NCBI RefSeq assembly: GCF_016862895.1
Contig: NZ_BONV01000048.1
Coordinates: 1 to 64,000, forward strand
Origin: Planotetraspora kaengkrachanensis
GTDB taxonomy: Bacteria > Actinomycetota > Actinomycetes > Streptosporangiales > Streptosporangiaceae
DNA length: 64,000 nt
Direction of reading: 5' to 3'
Both the position numbers and the translations under genes were made by a program. Below, piece by piece: positions 1 to 12,671 of this stretch. The notes below the pieces were generated by a model, which saw only the letters and a program-made list of their open reading frames with translations, ran no database searches and was not told the DNA's origin. Numbering within the stretch: position 1 is the first letter of the stretch; every line of letters begins with the position of its first letter.

Positions 1-110
1 TTCCGCTTGTCCCATCCTCGAAGAGCCTGGCTCGACGGTGACCTACTCGGTCTCGCCGTACTTCGGCACCCTCTCAAGGAGGACCGCCCCGCTTCCGGGG
101 CAACCATTCA

Positions 111-139
111 AACTTACAGCGTCTCCCGCAACTTGTCAA
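111..139 (-). promoter_or_regulatory. rRNA operon promoter, proximal
   Basis: On the minus strand a consensus -35 TTGACA (139-134), a 17-bp spacer and a -10 TAAGTT (116-111) are followed by a short GC hairpin (87-100). This is the classic form of actinobacterial rRNA promoters. No gene lies between it and the left edge, and tyrS is commonly followed by an rRNA operon in this group, so the 16S gene should start just outside the window. The -35/-10 is seen; the rRNA target is inferred. Confidence 0.8.
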
Positions 140-274
140 AACCCGGAGGTTCCGCCGCATTACGATCAACCCGAGCTTGGCGATCAATCCGCACCCGGTT
201 GCTTGTCTGAGTGGCTTGCCCTCTCGAGGTACGAGCCGCCTTGTCGGCGTCCCGTGTCCCTTGGGGCGAAGGAA

Positions 275-303
275 ACATTAGGCAACTCCCAGGCTTCCGT
301 CAA
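275..303 (-). promoter_or_regulatory. rRNA operon promoter, distal
   Basis: A second promoter in tandem on the minus strand: -35 TTGACG (303-298), 17-bp spacer, -10 TAATGT (280-275). It lies 164 bp upstream of the proximal promoter. Multiple stacked promoters in front of 16S rRNA are usual in actinobacteria. A weaker third candidate may lie nearer the tyrS terminator but was not convincing. Confidence 0.7.
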
Positions 304-409
304 ATCACGGGCGGATGGCATGTTGTCGCAGGTCAGGAGCGTGATTTCGACCCGCGACACCCGGATGGCCATCAGACTGTTACCCCTGCCAAGAGGATTC
401 TTGACCGCG

Positions 410-452
410 AAAAAGGTGTCGCCCCGGGGCCGGTCGGCCCCGGGGCGACACC
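410..452 (-). terminator. intrinsic terminator of tyrS
   Basis: A perfect 17-bp stem (415-431 with 436-452) closes a 4-nt loop. Read on the minus strand it is followed by a run of five T (414-410). It lies 12 bp after the tyrS stop codon and insulates tyrS from the rRNA promoters downstream. Confidence 0.9.
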
Positions 453-463
453 TGGCCCGCGGT

Positions 464-1768
464 TCAGACGACTTCGACGCCGCCGACGGTCCTCTTGCCA
501 CGGCGCAGCACGAGGTAACGGCCGTGAAGCAGGTCATCGGCCGACGGCACGTACTCCTCATCCGTGATCTTCACGTTGTTGAGGTACGCGCCACCCTCCT
601 TGACCGCTCTGCGGGCCGCCGACTTGGACTCGACCAGGCCGCTTTCCCCCAGCAACTCGACGAAAGGCGCGCCCAGCGAGGTGACGGACGCCTTCGGGAC
701 CTCCGCGAGCGCGGATTCCAGCGTCTTCTCGTCGAGGTCGGACAACGATCCCTGGCCGAAGAGCGCCCGTGACGCCGCGACGACCCGCGCGAGTTCGTCG
801 GCGCCGTGTACGAGGGTCGTCAGATCCTCGGCCAGCGCGCGCTGGGCCTCACGTGCGGCCGGCCGCTCCTTCGCTGACTGCTCGAGCTCAGCGATCTCTT
901 CACGCGACCGGAAGGTGAACACCTTGAGGAAGCGCACCACATCGCGGTCGTCGGAGTTCAGCCAGTACTGGTAGAAGGCGTACGGCGAGGTCAGCGCCGG
1001 ATCGAGCCACACGGCCCCGCCCGCCGTCTTGCCGAACTTCGTGCCGTCGGCCTTCGTGATCAGCTTGCCGGTCAGCGCGTGGACGTGGGCCCCTTCGACC
1101 CGGCGGATCAGGTCCACGCCCGCCGTGATGTTGCCCCACTGGTCGCTGCCACCGAGCTGCAGCGAGCACCCGTGCCGTCGGTACAGCTCCAGGTAGTCGT
1201 TGGCCTGGAGGATCTGGTAGCTGAACTCGGTGTAGCTGAGCCCTTCACCGCCCAGCCGCGCGGACACGGACTCCCTGGCCAGCATGCGGTTGACCGGGAA
1301 ATGTTTGCCCACGTCGCGGAGGAACTCGATCGCCGACAGCTCGCCGGTCCAGTCGAGGTTGCTCACCAGCGTCGCCGCCGTCGGCCCCTCCTCGAATGAG
1401 AGGAATCTCTCGACCTGGACGCGGATCCGGGACAACCACTCGGCGACGATCTCCGTCGAGTTGAGCGTGCGTTCTGTGCTTCGCCCGCTCGGGTCGCCGA
1501 TGAGCCCCGTCGCCCCGCCGACCAGGCCGATCGGCCGATGACCCGCCCGCTGGAACCGGGTGAGGATCAGCAGTGTGGCGAGGTTGCCCACGTGCAGCGA
1601 CGGCGCCGTCGGGTCGAAGCCCGCATAGACCGTGATCGGCCCCTCGGACAGCGACGCGCGCAGCGCGTCGGCATCGGTGGTCTGCGCGATGATCTCGCGC
1701 CATTCCAGCTCGTCGAGGATGTCGGCGATCTCAGATGTCGGGATGAGATTGCCCGAAGATGCGGTCAC
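464..1768 (-). CDS. tyrS: Tyrosine--tRNA ligase
   Basis: Class I aminoacyl-tRNA synthetase that charges tRNA-Tyr in the cytoplasm. The 434-residue protein shows the Rossmann-fold catalytic half with the HIGH-type motif in PSLHVGN (about residue 56-62), the tyrosine-site stretch [10 protein letters not shown], and a KMSKS-equivalent KFGKT near residue 248. The last 70 residues form an S4 RNA-binding domain ending in a basic tail. The GTG start has a short AGGA four bases upstream. The first 15 residues before the conserved DILDELEWR are longer than in many relatives, so a slightly later start is possible. A strong terminator follows and an rRNA operon lies beyond it. I saw no T-box in the 116-bp leader. 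Confidence 0.95.
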   Translation of the reverse strand: MTASSGNLIPTSEIADILDELEWREIIAQTTDADALRASLSEGPITVYAGFDPTAPSLHVGNLATLLILTRFQRAGHRPIGLVGGATGLIGDPSGRSTERTLNSTEIVAEWLSRIRVQVERFLSFEEGPTAATLVSNLDWTGELSAIEFLRDVGKHFPVNRMLARESVSARLGGEGLSYTEFSYQILQANDYLELYRRHGCSLQLGGSDQWGNITAGVDLIRRVEGAHVHALTGKLITKADGTKFGKTAGGAVWLDPALTSPYAFYQYWLNSDDRDVVRFLKVFTFRSREEIAELEQSAKERPAAREAQRALAEDLTTLVHGADELARVVAASRALFGQGSLSDLDEKTLESALAEVPKASVTSLGAPFVELLGESGLVESKSAARRAVKEGGAYLNNVKITDEEYVPSADDLLHGRYLVLRRGKRTVGGVEVV

Positions 1769-1884
1769 GTTCCTGGCTCTCGCTCATCGATGGATGTACG
1801 GCACGGCGCCGCACTGGCTGCCTTTGATGTACGGCTCCGCTCGTACAAGCCTGCACGAGGCGAAACCCTATCGCCACTCATTAC

Positions 1885-2583
1885 CTAGCCCGGCGGCCGC
1901 GTTCGCCTGCGCGGCGCGTGCGGCCGATAGGGCGACACGGTCGGGTCACCCTCGATCCAGAATCGCCACGGGGTCTCGGCTCCGGTGGACACACCCGTAC
2001 GCGGCCCGGCGAGGATGAGCGCGGGATCCGGGGGTTCGCCGGCCAGCACGCCGATCGTCCCCCCGGAGCAGCAGTCGAGGCCGTTGTGCTCCCGTTCCAG
2101 CCCCAGGGCCACGGCGAGCCTCGCCGGTCCGCGGGCGAGGTCCCGGTCCGAGATCCGCTTCGTCCCGCCGCCGGATCCGCCGGCGGCGGCCGTACCCGGG
2201 GGGAAGCGCCTGGCCCGGGCGACCTCCGCTCCGGCGACCACCTCGCCCGCCCGCATCAGCACGGCGGAACCGACGCCTTCGGGCCGGCACACGAGATTGG
2301 CGCAGAAATGCATGCCGTACGTGAAGTAGACGTAGACATGCCCGGGCGGGCCGAACATGACGGCGTTCCTGGGGGTGAGCCCCCGATAGGTGTGCGCCGG
2401 AGGGTCCTGGCCGGGCTCGCCGTACGCCTCGACCTCGGTCAGCCGAACTGCCACGGGACCATGGACGATCACACGTCCGAGCAGGTCGGGCGCCACCTGC
2501 TCGGACGGGCGGTCGAAGAAGTCGCGGTCGAGCGCCGTCCCGGCGAGCGAAGACGACGGCCCGGTCAGCTGCCGCTCGCCCAT
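1885..2583 (-). CDS. mpg: DNA-3-methyladenine glycosylase (AAG/Mpg family)
   Basis: Monofunctional base-excision glycosylase that removes alkylated or deaminated purines. The 232-residue protein has the family core in order: DFFDRP and APDLLGR near residues 20-35, the catalytic-acid stretch RLTEVEAYG (about 47-55), then DPPAHTYRG and [15 protein letters not shown]. Near the C-terminus ETPWRFWI is also typical. Its ATG lies inside the 3' end of argH, a 19-bp overlap, so it is co-transcribed with argH. That argH-mpg-tyrS order is common in actinobacteria. Length is normal for the family. Confidence 0.93.
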   Translation of the reverse strand: MGERQLTGPSSSLAGTALDRDFFDRPSEQVAPDLLGRVIVHGPVAVRLTEVEAYGEPGQDPPAHTYRGLTPRNAVMFGPPGHVYVYFTYGMHFCANLVCRPEGVGSAVLMRAGEVVAGAEVARARRFPPGTAAAGGSGGGTKRISDRDLARGPARLAVALGLEREHNGLDCCSGGTIGVLAGEPPDPALILAGPRTGVSTGAETPWRFWIEGDPTVSPYRPHAPRRRTRPPG

Positions 2584-4010
2584 GCCGCCTGGCCGTCGAC
2601 GATCTCTCGCAGGCTGACGAGCTGGTCGCGCACCCGGTCGGGGGCCGTGCCGCCGAACGCGCTGCGCGCGGCGAGGGCGCCCTGGACGTTGAGCACGTCA
2701 CGAACACCTGGCGTCCCGTCGGCCGAACCGGCGGGCTCCGCGGCGAAGTGCGGCGACACCTTGGCGAGCTCCTCGTCGGTGAGATCGCCGAGATCCTTGT
2801 CGTTGACCTGGCACCACACCACCAGGTGGCCGACCGCCTCGTGCGCGTCCCGGAAGGCGACGCCGCGCCGTACGAGCAGCTCGGCGAGGTCGGTCGCGAG
2901 CGCGAATCCCTCCGGGGCGCTGGCCGCGAGCTTGGCCGTGTTCACCCGCATCGTCGACACCATGCCCGACACCGCGGGGAGCACGAGGAGCAGGGTGTCG
3001 ACGGCGTCGAACACGGGCTCCTTGTCCTCCTGCAGGTCGCGGTTATAGGTGAGCGGCAGGCCCTTCAAGGTCGTGAGCAGCGACATCAGCGACCCGATCA
3101 GCCGGCCGCTCTTGCCTCTGGCCAGCTCCGCGACGTCCGGGTTCTTCTTCTGCGGCATGATCGACGAGCCGGTGGAGTAGGCGTCGTCCACCTCGATCCA
3201 CCTGAACTCCTGGGACGCCCACAGCACGATCTCCTCGCCGAGGCGCGAGAGGTGCACGCCGATCATGGCCGCGCAGAAGAGGAACTCGGCCGCGAAGTCG
3301 CGGTCGGCGACCGCGTCCATCGAGTTCGGCGCGGGGGCGTCGAAGCCGAGCTCGGCCGCGACCGCCGCGGGGTCGAGAGGCAGGGACGAGCCCGCCAGCG
3401 CGCCGGAGCCGAGGGGCGAAACGGCCGCCCGCCGGTCCCAGTCCCTCAGGCGGTCGACGTCCCGGGTCAGGGCGTGCACGTGGGCGAGCAACTGGTGGCC
3501 GAAGGACACCGGCTGCGCGTGCTGCAGGTGCGTCATGCCGGGCGCCGCGGTCGCCGCGTGCTCCTCGGCCTGGCTCATCAGCGCGGTCTCCAGCTCGACC
3601 AGCCGCGACACGATGGTCCGGACATGGTCGCGCAGGTAAAGCCGCAGGTCGGTGGCGACCTGGTCGTTGCGGCTGCGACCGGCGCGCAGCTTGCCGCCGA
3701 GCGAGCCGAGACGCTCGAGCAGCCCGCGCTCCAGAGCCGTGTGCACGTCCTCGTCGGCGACGGTCGGACGGAACTCGCCCCGCTTGCAGGCGCTCTCCAG
3801 CTCGTCGAGCGCACCGAGCATGCGCTCGAGCTCCTCCGCGGTCAGCAGCCCGGCACGGTTCAGGACGCGGGCGTGCGCGCGCGAGGCCAGCAGGTCGTAC
3901 GGCGCGAGCCGCCAGTCGAACTGCACACTCACCGACAGGCGCGTGAGCGCGTCCGCGGGTCCCCCCTCGAACCTGCCGCCCCAGAGCCGCATCGGCTTGT
4001 TGTCCGCCAC
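2565..4010 (-). CDS. argH: Argininosuccinate lyase
   Basis: Last step of arginine synthesis: splits argininosuccinate into arginine and fumarate. The 481-residue protein begins at LWGGRFEGG after a short leader and carries the fumarate-lyase signature [12 protein letters not shown] near residues 280-292, with the catalytic-histidine stretch [11 protein letters not shown]-like [13 protein letters not shown] near 160. I chose the GTG at 4010 because GAGGAGG (4023-4017) sits about 6 bases upstream; an ATG 14 codons earlier has no such site. argG is not in the window: argH is separated from argR by about 400 bp that hold a repeat array, so it probably has its own promoter. A possible -10 (TAAGGT) lies near 4195, and an ATGCC/GGCAT inverted repeat at about 4050-4068 could be a weak regulatory site. 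Confidence 0.96.
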   Translation of the reverse strand: MADNKPMRLWGGRFEGGPADALTRLSVSVQFDWRLAPYDLLASRAHARVLNRAGLLTAEELERMLGALDELESACKRGEFRPTVADEDVHTALERGLLERLGSLGGKLRAGRSRNDQVATDLRLYLRDHVRTIVSRLVELETALMSQAEEHAATAAPGMTHLQHAQPVSFGHQLLAHVHALTRDVDRLRDWDRRAAVSPLGSGALAGSSLPLDPAAVAAELGFDAPAPNSMDAVADRDFAAEFLFCAAMIGVHLSRLGEEIVLWASQEFRWIEVDDAYSTGSSIMPQKKNPDVAELARGKSGRLIGSLMSLLTTLKGLPLTYNRDLQEDKEPVFDAVDTLLLVLPAVSGMVSTMRVNTAKLAASAPEGFALATDLAELLVRRGVAFRDAHEAVGHLVVWCQVNDKDLGDLTDEELAKVSPHFAAEPAGSADGTPGVRDVLNVQGALAARSAFGGTAPDRVRDQLVSLREIVDGQAAWASGS

Positions 4011-4298
4011 CGTGGTCCTCCTCGATTCCATCCTGCTGTGAGGGACCCGCATGCCGTACGGGCATTGCGGTCCCGGTATCGCCGCGGGCCGATCACTGCG
4101 GCGTGCACGGGCGCCTTCGCGTGCCGTACCTGCCGATAGTGACGCGTCGTGCGGCGTCGTGGCGCGTCAGGCCACGTCGGCTCATCCGCGACCTTAGCCG
4201 ACGTATGCCCCCGTCCCACACGAGATCAGGGGCGTGCCGGAAAGTCTCAGTCCGCTCGGGCTTCCCGCGCGTCGGCGATCTTGCCGGGTAATGCGACC

Positions 4299-4414
4299 GT
4301 GCATGATCACCGACCGGGAAGTTCCAGGTCAGCGGGCATTTTCACGAATCTGTGCATGATCACACCCATGGGGGGCGGGGCAGGCAGGGCGGGGCGGGGC
4401 GGCGCGGGGGGTGA

Positions 4415-4418
<4 letters not shown>
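4299..4418 (-). repeat. 53-bp repeat array A, downstream of argR
   Basis: Two exact cores of the dispersed family (GTGATCATGCAC on the minus strand) occupy 4352-4363 and 4299-4310, exactly 53 bp apart. The array reads away from argR. The argR stop itself is embedded in a core-like TGATCAC at 4417-4411, 55 bp before the first full core. The remainder of 4011-4298 holds only weak promoter-like signals for argH; I see no gene there. Confidence 0.85.
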
Positions 4419-7063
<2,645 letters not shown>

Positions 7064-7067
<4 letters not shown>

Positions 7068-8017
7068 CGCGAATCCCTCCCCTCGAGCGCGTCGAGCGCT
7101 CCCGGGCCGGCGTCGGAGTCGGGGACGACCATGGTACCGATGCCCTCGTCCGTGAAGATCTCCAGCAGCAGTGCGTGCGGCACGCGCCCGTCGAGCACGT
7201 GGGCCTGGGGGACGCCGCCCTCGACGGCCGTGAGGCACGCCTCCATCTTGGGCACCATGCCGCTCGACAACGTCGGGAGGAGCTCGGCCAGGTCGGCCGC
7301 CTTGATCCGGCTGATCACCTCGTGCGCGGGAGCGTCCGGCCGCCAGTCGGCGTACAGCCCCTCGACGTCGGTCAGCACGATCAGCTTGCACGCCTTCAGC
7401 GCGACGGCGAGGGCGGCGGCGGCCGTGTCGGCGTTCACGTTGTAGACGCCGGTGCCGTCGGGACCGTCGTCACCGCGGGCGATCGACGACACGACCGGGA
7501 TGCGCCCGTCGTCGAGCAGCGCCTGTACGGCTCCCGCGTCGACTTCGACGATCTCGCCCACCTGGCCGATGTCGATCTTCACTCCGTCGACGACGGCGTG
7601 CTTGCGCTCGGCGGTGAACAGGTGCGCGTCCTCCCCCGACATGCCGACGGCGAACGGGCCATGCCTGTTGATCAGGCCGACCACGTCCCGGTTGACCTGC
7701 CCGACGAGGACCATCCTGACGACCTGCATGGCCTCGGGGGTGGTGACCCGCAGCCCGGAGACGAAGTGACTGTCGATGCCCTGCAGGTCGAGCTGCGCCT
7801 GGATCTGGGGGCCGCCGCCGTGGACGATGACGGGCCGCAGCCCGGCGTACTTCAGGAACACGACGTCGTCGGCGAACTTCGCCCGCAGGTGCTCCTCGGT
7901 CATCGCGTTCCCGCCGTACTTGATGACGACGGTCGCGCCGTGGAAGCGCGCCAGCCAGGGCAGCGCCTCGATCAGCGTGTGCGCCTTGTCCAGGGCCCCG
8001 TTGGTTCTCACGTTCAT
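7064..8017 (-). CDS. argB: Acetylglutamate kinase
   Basis: Phosphorylates N-acetylglutamate with ATP, the usual control point of arginine synthesis. The 317-residue amino-acid-kinase-fold protein has [10 protein letters not shown] near residue 33, the glycine-rich [10 protein letters not shown] and the C-terminal [11 protein letters not shown]. An N-terminal helix before the kinase core (about 25 residues) is typical of arginine-feedback-inhibited hexameric forms; feedback inhibition is therefore likely but inferred. The ATG overlaps the argJ stop as ATGA. Confidence 0.96.
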
Positions 8018-9168
8018 GACGAGTACGCCGAGTTCTCGTGGACGTACGCCGCCGTGAGGTCCGTGGTGTGGACGGTCGCCGAGTGCGGCCCGGCGGACAG
8101 GTCGACGGTGATCGTCACGTCGCGCGGACGCAGGTCGACCTTGGACCGGTCGTCGCCGGCCGCGCCGCCGCGGCAGATCCAGATGCCGTTGATCGCCACG
8201 TTGAGCCGGTCGGGGTCGAACGCCGCGTCCGTGGTCCCGACGGCGCTGACGACCCGGCCCCAGTTGGGGTCCTCGCCGTGGATCGCGCACTTGAGCAGGT
8301 TCGACCGGGAGACCGCGCGGCCGACGGTCACGGCGTCCTCCTCGGACTCCGCGCCCACCACCTCGATCGCGATGGCCTTGCTCGCACCCTCGGCGTCGAC
8401 CAGGAGCTGACGGGCGAGGTCGGCGCAGACCGTGGTGACCACCTTCTCGAAGCCCGCCAAGTCGGGCCGGACGCCGGAGGCGCCGCTGGCCAGCAGCAGC
8501 ACGGTGTCGTTGGTCGACATGCATCCGTCGGAGTCGAGGCGGTCGAAGGTCACCGTGGTGGCGGCGCGCAGGACCCTGTCGAGGTCCTCGGAAGCGATGT
8601 CGGCGTCGGTGGTCAGCACGCAGAGCATGGTGGCCAGCGCGGGCGCGAGCATGCCCGCGCCCTTGGCCATGCCGCCGACCATGTAGCCGCCGTCCCCGCG
8701 ACGGAAGGCGATCTTGCTGACGGTGTCGGTGGTCCTGATGGCGTCGGCCGCGGCCAGGCCTCCGTCGCGGGAGAGCTGGTCCGCCGCGGCGTCGACCCCG
8801 GACAGCAGCGCGTCCATGGGCAGCCGCTCACCGATCAGGCCGGTGGAGCACACGGCCACCTCGGCCGCGGAGTCGCCGATGACCTCGGCCACCTTCTCCG
8901 CCGTCGCGTGGGTGTCCTGGAAACCGAGCGGCCCGGTGCACGCGTTGGCTCCTCCGGAGTTCAGCACCACCGCTCCGACCCGGCCGCCGCTCAGGACCTG
9001 CGCCGACCAGAGCACCGGCGCGGCCTTGACACGGTTGCGGGTGAATACGCCCGCCGCCGCCCGCGACGGGCCGTCGTTGACCACCAGGGCCAGGTCGCGG
9101 TCGTCGCCGCGCTTGATGCCGGCGTCGACTCCCGCGGCGCGGAAGCCGAGAGGCGCGGTGACGCTCAC
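8014..9168 (-). CDS. argJ: Bifunctional ornithine acetyltransferase / N-acetylglutamate synthase
   Basis: Recycles the acetyl group from N-acetylornithine to glutamate. The 384-residue precursor has the self-cleavage region [14 protein letters not shown], where the chain should break just before the threonine to give alpha and beta subunits with Thr as nucleophile. The presence of argJ means the cyclic acetyl pathway is used. The GTG start follows GGAGGAG at good distance. It starts 46 bp after argC and its stop overlaps the argB start. Whether it also makes acetylglutamate from acetyl-CoA cannot be told from sequence. Confidence 0.96.
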   Translation of the reverse strand: MSVTAPLGFRAAGVDAGIKRGDDRDLALVVNDGPSRAAAGVFTRNRVKAAPVLWSAQVLSGGRVGAVVLNSGGANACTGPLGFQDTHATAEKVAEVIGDSAAEVAVCSTGLIGERLPMDALLSGVDAAADQLSRDGGLAAADAIRTTDTVSKIAFRRGDGGYMVGGMAKGAGMLAPALATMLCVLTTDADIASEDLDRVLRAATTVTFDRLDSDGCMSTNDTVLLLASGASGVRPDLAGFEKVVTTVCADLARQLLVDAEGASKAIAIEVVGAESEEDAVTVGRAVSRSNLLKCAIHGEDPNWGRVVSAVGTTDAAFDPDRLNVAINGIWICRGGAAGDDRSKVDLRPRDVTITVDLSAGPHSATVHTTDLTAAYVHENSAYSS

Positions 9169-9214
9169 GCGGGCTCTCCTCCTTCATGGATCGAGCTCAT
9201 GGGGTGCATGGCGA

Positions 9215-10390
<1,176 letters not shown>

Positions 10391-10415
10391 CTACACCCCC
10401 CGGGAGCGCGCCAGC

Positions 10416-12068
10416 ATGACAGCGATTGAACAGGTCCAGGCACAGCTCACGGCGCCGGGCCAGCTCTTCGAGATGGAAGAGATCCAGGTCGCCGGAAACA
10501 CGATCCGTGCGTGGAAGCATGCACCGGCCACCTTCCGCGCGCTGCTGGAGACGAGCCGCTTCCACGGGGAGCAGACCTTCGTCGTCTACGAGGACGACCG
10601 GCTGACCTTCGAGGAGCACTTCCGCCTGGCCGCGACGCTGGCGAACCGGCTCGTGGACGACTACGGCATCCGCAAGGGCGACCGGGTCGCCATCGCCATG
10701 CGCAACTACCCCGAGTGGATCGTCGCCTTCTCCGCCACGCTCGCGGCGGGCGCCGTCGCCGTGCCGCTGAACGCCTGGTGGACCCGGCCGGAACTGGAAT
10801 ACGGCCTCAGCGACTCCGGGGCGAAGCTGCTGATCGCCGACGGCGAGCGCGCCGAACGCCTGTCCGGCTGCGAACTGCCGACGATCGTCGCCCGCGCCGA
10901 CGACGCGAACTGGGCGAAGGTGATCGGCGAGGTCTCCCCCGGCGTGACGCTCCCCGACGTCGAGGTCGGCCCGGACGACCCGGCCACCATCTTCTACACC
11001 TCGGGGACCACGGGCAGGTCCAAGGGCGCCCTGGGCAGCCACCGGAACCTGGGCCAGGCCCCGATGACCGTCGCCTACGCGCTCATGAGCAGCGTCGCCC
11101 TCGCGGGCAAGGACCCGGCCGAGGCCGCCGCGGTGCGCCGCGTCACGCTCCTCACCGTCCCGCTGTTCCACACGACCGGCTGCTTCGCCGTACTCATGCC
11201 GACGTTCTTCACCGGCGGTCAGCTGGCGCTCATGTACAAGTGGGACCCGAAGCGCGCCCTCGAGCTGATCGAGCGCGAGAAGATCACCACCATGAGCGGC
11301 GTGCCGACGAACGCCTGGCAGCTCCTGTCCCACCCCGACTTCGGCAAGCACGACATCTCCTCGCTCACCGCGATCTCGTACGGCGGCGCGCCCGCGCCCC
11401 CCAAGCTGCTGGAGCGCATCACCGAGCTGCTCCCCAACCGCACGCCGGGCAACGGGTACGGCATGACCGAGACGACGGCGCTCGCGGTCTACAACAGCGG
11501 CCGCAACTACGTGGCCAAGCCGGAGAGCATCGGCCTGCCCGCCGCGGTCATCGACATCAAGGTCTGCGACCCGCAGGGCACGGAGGTGCCGGTCGGCGAG
11601 GTCGGGGAGCTGTGCATCCGCGGACCCATCGTGATCATGGGCTACTGGAACCGGCCGGACGCCACCGCCGAGACGTTCGTGAACGGCTGGCTCCACACGG
11701 GCGACCTCGCCCGCCTCGACGATGAGGGCTTCGTCTACATCGTCGACCGGGCCAAGGACATGGTCATCCGGGGCGGCGAGAACGTGTACTGCGCCGAGGT
11801 CGAGGCCGCCATGTTCGAGCATCCCGCCATCGACGACGCCGCCGTGATCGGCATTCCCGACGACGAGCTCGGCGAGCAGGTCGGCGCGGTGGTGCGGCTC
11901 AAGCCGGGCGCCTCCGCCTCGGCCGAGGAGCTGCAGTCGTTCCTGACCGATCGGATCGCGAAGTTCAAGGTGCCCGTGCGGATCTGGTTCCGCGAGACCG
12001 AGCTCCCGCGCAACCCGGGAGGCAAGATCCTCAAGACCCACCTCCGCAGGGAGACGCTCGGGCTCTGA
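10416..12068 (+). CDS. Acyl-CoA synthetase (class I adenylate-forming enzyme)
   Basis: Activates a carboxylic acid, probably a medium- or long-chain fatty acid, to its CoA thioester through an acyl-AMP. The 550-residue protein has the P-loop YTSGTTGRSKG (about 194-204), the substrate and adenine motif GYGMTETTA (about 347), the hinge region DRAKDMVIRGGENVYCAEVE (about 444-463) and the catalytic lysine in GGKILKTHLR near 535. The ATG has CGGGAG upstream. It is divergent from argC with only 181 bp between the starts and is followed by a hairpin terminator, so it is monocistronic. The exact substrate cannot be assigned. Confidence 0.9.
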   Translation: MTAIEQVQAQLTAPGQLFEMEEIQVAGNTIRAWKHAPATFRALLETSRFHGEQTFVVYEDDRLTFEEHFRLAATLANRLVDDYGIRKGDRVAIAMRNYPEWIVAFSATLAAGAVAVPLNAWWTRPELEYGLSDSGAKLLIADGERAERLSGCELPTIVARADDANWAKVIGEVSPGVTLPDVEVGPDDPATIFYTSGTTGRSKGALGSHRNLGQAPMTVAYALMSSVALAGKDPAEAAAVRRVTLLTVPLFHTTGCFAVLMPTFFTGGQLALMYKWDPKRALELIEREKITTMSGVPTNAWQLLSHPDFGKHDISSLTAISYGGAPAPPKLLERITELLPNRTPGNGYGMTETTALAVYNSGRNYVAKPESIGLPAAVIDIKVCDPQGTEVPVGEVGELCIRGPIVIMGYWNRPDATAETFVNGWLHTGDLARLDDEGFVYIVDRAKDMVIRGGENVYCAEVEAAMFEHPAIDDAAVIGIPDDELGEQVGAVVRLKPGASASAEELQSFLTDRIAKFKVPVRIWFRETELPRNPGGKILKTHLRRETLGL

Positions 12069-12084
12069 CGTCCGCTCGACCGCG

Positions 12085-12110
12085 GGTGGCCCCGGCAGGC
12101 CAGGGCCACC
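12085..12110 (+). terminator. hairpin terminator after the acyl-CoA synthetase
   Basis: GGTGGCCC (12085-12092) pairs with GGGCCACC (12103-12110) around a 10-nt loop, 17 bp after the stop codon. There is no T-tract, which is usual for actinobacterial terminators. Confidence 0.65.
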
Positions 12111-12201
12111 GCCGGGCGCCCCCACGGCGGGCGTGACCGGCGCGCGGAGGAGCCATTACCTGCGGCGTAATCGACCGCCTTCGCGGGCTCATGTCACATT
12201 T

Positions 12202-12224
12202 CCGTTGTCGCACCTGGACAACGG
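12202..12224. promoter_or_regulatory. perfect inverted repeat upstream of the SnoaL-like gene
   Basis: CCGTTGTC (12202-12209) and GACAACGG (12217-12224) are exact 8-bp arms around 7 bp, ending 16 bp before the ATG and just before the ribosome site GAAGGAG. It may be a repressor operator or an mRNA hairpin at the 5' end. No regulator gene is adjacent. Confidence 0.55.
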
Positions 12225-12240
12225 ATGAAGGAGCCCCAAA

Positions 12241-12606
12241 ATGACCGACTTCAACGCCGTGGCCGAGCGGTACATCGCGGCCTGGAACGAGACGGACGCC
12301 GACGCCCGCGCCAAGGCGGTCGCCGGCCTGTGGACCGAGGACGCCGTCCTCACCGACCCGCTGACCACCGTCACCGGGCACGACGGCATCGACGCCGTGA
12401 TCGCCGGTGCGCAGCAGATGTTCCCCGGCTTCGTGTTCACGCTCGGCGGCAAGGTGGACGGCCACCACGACATCGCCAGGTTCACCTGGCATCTCGGCCC
12501 TCAGGATGCTGCCGAGCCGGTCGTGACCGGCTTCGACGTGATCGTGATCGCCGACGACGGCAGGATCAGCAACGTGCACGGGTTCCTCGACAAGGTCCCC
12601 GCCTGA
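12241..12606 (+). CDS. SnoaL-like / NTF2-fold protein
   Basis: Small 121-residue alpha+beta barrel protein of the SnoaL-like group, which includes polyketide cyclases and many uncharacterised hydrolase or isomerase-like proteins. Recognisable features are the N-terminal helix with ERYIAAWNETD, the LWTEDAVLTDPLTTVTGHDGI segment (typical of the fold), and the C-terminal strand with FDVIVIADDGRISNVHGFLD. GAAGGAG lies 7 bases before the ATG. It stands alone between the acyl-CoA synthetase and the MFS genes, so the substrate is unknown. Confidence 0.8.
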   Translation: MTDFNAVAERYIAAWNETDADARAKAVAGLWTEDAVLTDPLTTVTGHDGIDAVIAGAQQMFPGFVFTLGGKVDGHHDIARFTWHLGPQDAAEPVVTGFDVIVIADDGRISNVHGFLDKVPA

Positions 12607-12633
12607 CGTGCGGCGACGCGGCGGGAAACCTGT

Positions 12634-12663
12634 TTGCCCCTGACCTGGGGCGTCGATCACAAT
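12634..12663 (+). promoter_or_regulatory. promoter of MFS gene 1, probably giving a leaderless mRNA
   Basis: TTGCCC (12634-12639), 18-bp spacer, CACAAT (12658-12663). The -10 ends 8 bp before the GTG, so transcription should start at or next to the start codon. The same arrangement is repeated before the second MFS gene. Confidence 0.5.
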
Positions 12664-12671
12664 GAGCGTTC

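Noticed and set aside
38-772. Protein-coding frame at the left edge
   Set aside because: It overlaps tyrS antisense, the terminator and the rRNA promoters, and its product has no plausible domain.
1769-1884. T-box riboswitch before tyrS
   Set aside because: I found neither the T-box sequence nor a specifier stem; the 116 bp are too short, and no such element was seen before pheS, alaS or hisS either.
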